Source: Actinocrispum wychmicini (GTDB lineage Bacteria; Actinomycetota; Actinomycetes; Mycobacteriales; Pseudonocardiaceae). From it: a stretch of DNA of 64,000 nucleotides. Below are positions 61,416-64,000 of this stretch, piece after piece (the stretch's first letter is position 1; each line of letters starts with the position of its first letter). A program made the translations under genes and the position numbers. Below the pieces are notes generated by a model. It did no database searches. It had not been told where the DNA came from and was given only the letters and a program-made list of their open reading frames with translations. The stretch lies in assembly GCF_004345645.1 (NCBI RefSeq), contig NZ_SLWS01000001.1:62001-126000 (forward strand), written 5' to 3'.

Positions 61416-62470
61416 TGGCACCGGTTCTCGCGCTGGTCGGCGCCACGGGCGCGGTCGGCGGAGTGATGATCGACATCATGGACGCCCGGCGGCAGTTCCC
61501 GTGGGGCGAGGTCCGGCTGATCGCGTCGGCCCGGTCGGCGGGCCGGAAGATGACCGTGCGCGGCCAGGAGCTGACTGTTCAGGCGTTGTCGCCGGAGGCG
61601 TTCGACGGCGTGGACATCGCCATGTTCGACGTGCCGGACGAGGTCTCGAAGGAGTGGGCGCCGATCGCGGCGGCGCGTGGCGCGGTGGCCGTGGACAACT
61701 CGGGCGCGTTCCGGATGAACCCTGACGTGCCGCTGGTTGTGCCCGAGGTGAACGTGGCCAAGATCCACGACCGGCCACTGGGGATCATCGCGAACCCGAA
61801 CTGCACGACGTTGTCGATGATGGCCGCGATGGGCGCGCTGCACCGTGAGTTCGGCCTGCTTGAGCTGGTTGTGGCCTCGTACCAGGCGGCGTCCGGCGGT
61901 GGCCAGGCCGCGATCGACCGGCTGTACGCCGAACTGGACGCGGTGCACGGCAAGCAGGTCGGCGTCCGCGCCGGGGACGTCCGGGAGGCCGTCGAAGCGG
62001 CTGGACTGCCCATTTCGGACTCGCCGTTCCCGGCGCCGCTCGCCATGAACGTGGTGCCGTTCGCCGGTTCGCTCAAGGACGACGGCTGGACGTCGGAGGA
62101 GTTGAAGGTCCGCAACGAGTCCCGCAAGATCCTCGGCATCCCGGACCTGAAGGTGTCCGCGACTTGCGTGCGGGTTCCTGTGGTGACAACGCATTCGGTC
62201 GCGGTGCATGCGGTCTTCGAGCATGCGGTCACGGTTGAGGCCGCCCACAAGGTGTTCGCCGCGCAGCCGTCGATCGTCCTGGTGGACGACCCGGCGGCGA
62301 TGCGGTTCCCGACCCCGGCGGACGTCGTGGGCGAGGACCCGACCTACGTCGGCCGGGTCCGCCAGGCGCTGGACTTCCCGAACACGTTGGACTTCTTCGT
62401 GTGCGGGGACAACCTCCGCAAGGGTGCGGCCCTCAACACCTACGAGATCGCCGAGGCGCTGGTCAACTGA
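61415..62470 (+). CDS. asd: Aspartate-semialdehyde dehydrogenase
   Basis: The enzyme reduces aspartyl phosphate to the semialdehyde with NADPH. The 351-residue protein has the Rossmann loop [10 protein letters not shown] (7-16), catalytic Cys130 in NPNCTT, and the active His in RVPVVTTHS. Length and motifs are normal for the Gram-positive-type enzyme. It overlaps the ask stop by one base (TGATG), so both are made in fixed ratio. Its last 31 bases overlap the convergent MFS gene. Confidence 0.97.
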   Translation: MAPVLALVGATGAVGGVMIDIMDARRQFPWGEVRLIASARSAGRKMTVRGQELTVQALSPEAFDGVDIAMFDVPDEVSKEWAPIAAARGAVAVDNSGAFRMNPDVPLVVPEVNVAKIHDRPLGIIANPNCTTLSMMAAMGALHREFGLLELVVASYQAASGGGQAAIDRLYAELDAVHGKQVGVRAGDVREAVEAAGLPISDSPFPAPLAMNVVPFAGSLKDDGWTSEELKVRNESRKILGIPDLKVSATCVRVPVVTTHSVAVHAVFEHAVTVEAAHKVFAAQPSIVLVDDPAAMRFPTPADVVGEDPTYVGRVRQALDFPNTLDFFVCGDNLRKGAALNTYEIAEALVN

Positions 62471-63618
62471 TCCGTTCGGGTGAGGGCGAACGCGCTGGCG
62501 GCGACCAGCAGTCCGCCCACACCGGCCGCCGCGAAACCCAAGCTCGGCCACGTGTGGTCGACCACGAACCCGATCACCGGCGACCCCAGCGAAGCCCCCA
62601 AGGTGAACGCTGAGCTCTGCAACCCGGTCGCCTCACCCCGAACCGCCACTGGAGCCAGGCGGCTGACCTCTTCGCCCGTCGACGCGATGATCGGCGCGCA
62701 CATCGCACTCGCGGGCGCCAGCGCGAGCCCGATCACCCACCACGGCCCGCCGAAGAACACCACGGGGATCGTCAGCAGACCCAGTAGCGCCATCAAAACC
62801 ACCTGGGGCAACGACTTCCGTACAGCGCCGTGCACGACGCCGCCGATCAGCGAAGCCACGCACAGGATCACGACCACCGCGCCCGACCACTCGACGTCAC
62901 CCTGCGCCCGCAGTACGGCGACGACGGCGACCTCGGTCCCGGCGATCACGAAGATCGCGCCCAGACCGAAGACGAGCACGCCGATCATCTTGCGCGTCAA
63001 CCATTCCCGCCGTGGTGGGCGTGGTTCACCGGTCTTCTCGTCGGTGCCGCGGACCGCCGGGTTCACCACGTACAGCGCGACACCGACCAGGATCACCGAG
63101 CCGGCGATCGCGATCATGGCGACCTTTGTGGACACCTGGGTGGCCAGGGCGACACCGACCACCGGCCCGATCATGAAGCACAGTTCGACCATCACGGAGT
63201 CCAGCGAGTACGCCGTGCGCCGCTGATCCTCGGGGACGAGCGCGGCGATCGCCTGTCGTCCGATGGACATCGCCGGAATGGTGACCACACCGGCCACGAA
63301 CGACGTCACGAGCAGCACCGGATACGCCATGAACGGGCCGGTGAACCAGAACGCGGCCTCGCCGATGGTGGTGAGCACGAGCATCGGCCGCAGGCCGTAC
63401 CGGTCGACGATCCGTCCCATCACCGGGGCGCCCAGCGCGATCCCGACCGTCCCCGCGGCCCCGACCAGCCCGGCGGCGCCGTAGCCACGGCCGAGGGTGA
63501 TCGCCACGTGCAGGGTGAGCGTCATGCCGACGGCGGCCGTGGGTATGCGCGCGAAGAAGTTCAGGATCATCAGCGTGCGGACACCTGGCAGGGCCAACGT
63601 TCGTCGGTAGCGCTCCAC
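62440..63618 (-). CDS. MFS transporter
   Basis: The 392-residue protein has about 12 transmembrane helices and the MFS loop [14 protein letters not shown] (about 69-82). It shares segments with the transporter at 19450 ([23 protein letters not shown]), so the two are distant paralogues. The general type looks like a sugar- or drug-efflux transporter, with no regulator beside it. GTG at 63618 is the start. It is convergent with asd and overlaps it by 31 bases. The substrate is unknown. Confidence 0.85.
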   Translation of the reverse strand: MERYRRTLALPGVRTLMILNFFARIPTAAVGMTLTLHVAITLGRGYGAAGLVGAAGTVGIALGAPVMGRIVDRYGLRPMLVLTTIGEAAFWFTGPFMAYPVLLVTSFVAGVVTIPAMSIGRQAIAALVPEDQRRTAYSLDSVMVELCFMIGPVVGVALATQVSTKVAMIAIAGSVILVGVALYVVNPAVRGTDEKTGEPRPPRREWLTRKMIGVLVFGLGAIFVIAGTEVAVVAVLRAQGDVEWSGAVVVILCVASLIGGVVHGAVRKSLPQVVLMALLGLLTIPVVFFGGPWWVIGLALAPASAMCAPIIASTGEEVSRLAPVAVRGEATGLQSSAFTLGASLGSPVIGFVVDHTWPSLGFAAAGVGGLLVAASAFALTRTDQLTSASAIS

Positions 63619-63874
63619 AACGAGTCAGCCGACCATCCCACCACCAGCCAGGGCAACCCAGTTTCCCAGGCATCATGGGTGGCGTGCCTCACCTCGGCGG
63701 AGGCGCGGCGGGTTGACCGATTCAGATCAACTCACCGCGATCACCCCGGTACCTACTGTTTTGGCTGGTAGGCCGATAGGTTGACGTTCTGGCGAACCGG
63801 TAACACGGTCTGGGATAACGGCGATTTATGGGCAAGTGTCCATCGACGGACAGCCTCGCCGCACGGGAGCCGCC

Positions 63875-64000
63875 ATGAGCGCAGCGATCCGGCCGCACCA
63901 GGCCGCAACGCCGATCTTCCGCAACGGTTTCGCCACCACCGCGCTCGCCTTGGGCATTGTCGGGGTCGGCTTCGGGCTGACTGTGCTTTTCGGTCTCCTC
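63875..64000 (+). CDS. Start of a membrane protein, truncated by the window end
   Basis: ATG at 63875 follows CGGGAGCC and opens 42 codons to the window edge. The sequence starts MSAAIRPHQAATPIFRNG and enters a transmembrane helix (about 24-42). The upstream region has TTGACG at 63781 and AT-richer sequence near 63814-63830 that may hold the promoter. A DUF4190-type protein is possible, but the visible part is too short to assign. Confidence 0.55.
   Translation, partial: MSAAIRPHQAATPIFRNGFATTALALGIVGVGFGLTVLFGLL

Overview
The window is high-GC DNA from an actinomycete. Gene content and order place it in or near the Pseudonocardiaceae (inference). It has a WhiB4-type regulator, a MarP-type periplasmic protease, a catalase paired with a Fur-family gene, a small-type SRP RNA, frequent GTG/TTG starts and several apparently leaderless genes. 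Two blocks follow the gene order I recall for Mycobacterium tuberculosis. Positions 5073-36587 resemble Rv3667-Rv3683 (acs, holin-like protein, EphE-like hydrolase, marP, Nudix, thioredoxin-like, nth, small membrane protein, crp, MBL hydrolase, RidA, DUF4177, two ArsA-type ATPases, whiB4, ponA2, metallophosphoesterase), with local insertions. Positions 52184-62470 resemble Rv3708c-Rv3721c (recR, ybaB/ebfC, amidase, dnaX, ask, asd).

Layout. 1-3730: peptidoglycan sugar recycling (AmiE-like serine hydrolase, murR, murQ). 4166-7052: a degenerate Fic-fold protein divergent from acs. 7093-9871: an OsmC/nitrilase operon, a GntR regulator and a DUF2848 gene; both promoter regions of this block carry arrays of four GTATAC-like units at an exact 11-bp period. 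9868-13065: AraC regulator, NmrA-like dehydrogenase, nhaA. 13090-18830: the MarP neighbourhood and crp. 18831-19449: a structured non-coding stretch. 19450-24382: MFS transporter plus nucleoside hydrolase, a PHP-domain hydrolase and a second beta-clamp homologue. 24393-29547: MBL hydrolase, Nudix hydrolase, Gfo/Idh oxidoreductase, two mutually related genes of unknown function, RidA and DUF4177. 29703-36678: ArsA-type ATPase pair, whiB4, ponA2, yqeY, metallophosphoesterase and tRNA-Pro(CGG). 36679-42715: accessory genes, including a secreted four-cysteine protein behind perfect CRP-type palindromes, an HxlR gene remnant, an S9 peptidase, a flavin reductase, a lipase-like hydrolase and a proline-rich secreted protein. 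43140-45034: furA-katA. 45300-51388: a complete dipeptide/oligopeptide ABC transporter. 51645-57490: kinase-recR-ebfC, lipoprotein amidase, XRE/GNAT divergent pair, dnaX and ffs. 57507-64000: trypsin-like protease, nitroreductase, membrane glycosyltransferase, ask-asd, an MFS exporter and the start of a membrane protein.

Functional threads. Cell-wall turnover recurs: AmiE/MurR/MurQ recycling, MarP, PonA2, a secreted amidase and peptide uptake. Redox and acid stress genes also recur (Fur/catalase, OsmC, WhiB4, MarP, thioredoxin-like). The most distinctive observations are the phased 11-bp operator arrays, the murR leader ORF coupled by a GTGA overlap, the paralogous gene pair at 27044-28913, the nucleophile-less EphE-like hydrolase, the Fic-fold protein lacking its catalytic motif, the divergent XRE/GNAT promoter sharing one -10 core, and five convergent gene pairs that share a four-base double stop. 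Starts, promoters and terminators were read by eye; no database search was possible.
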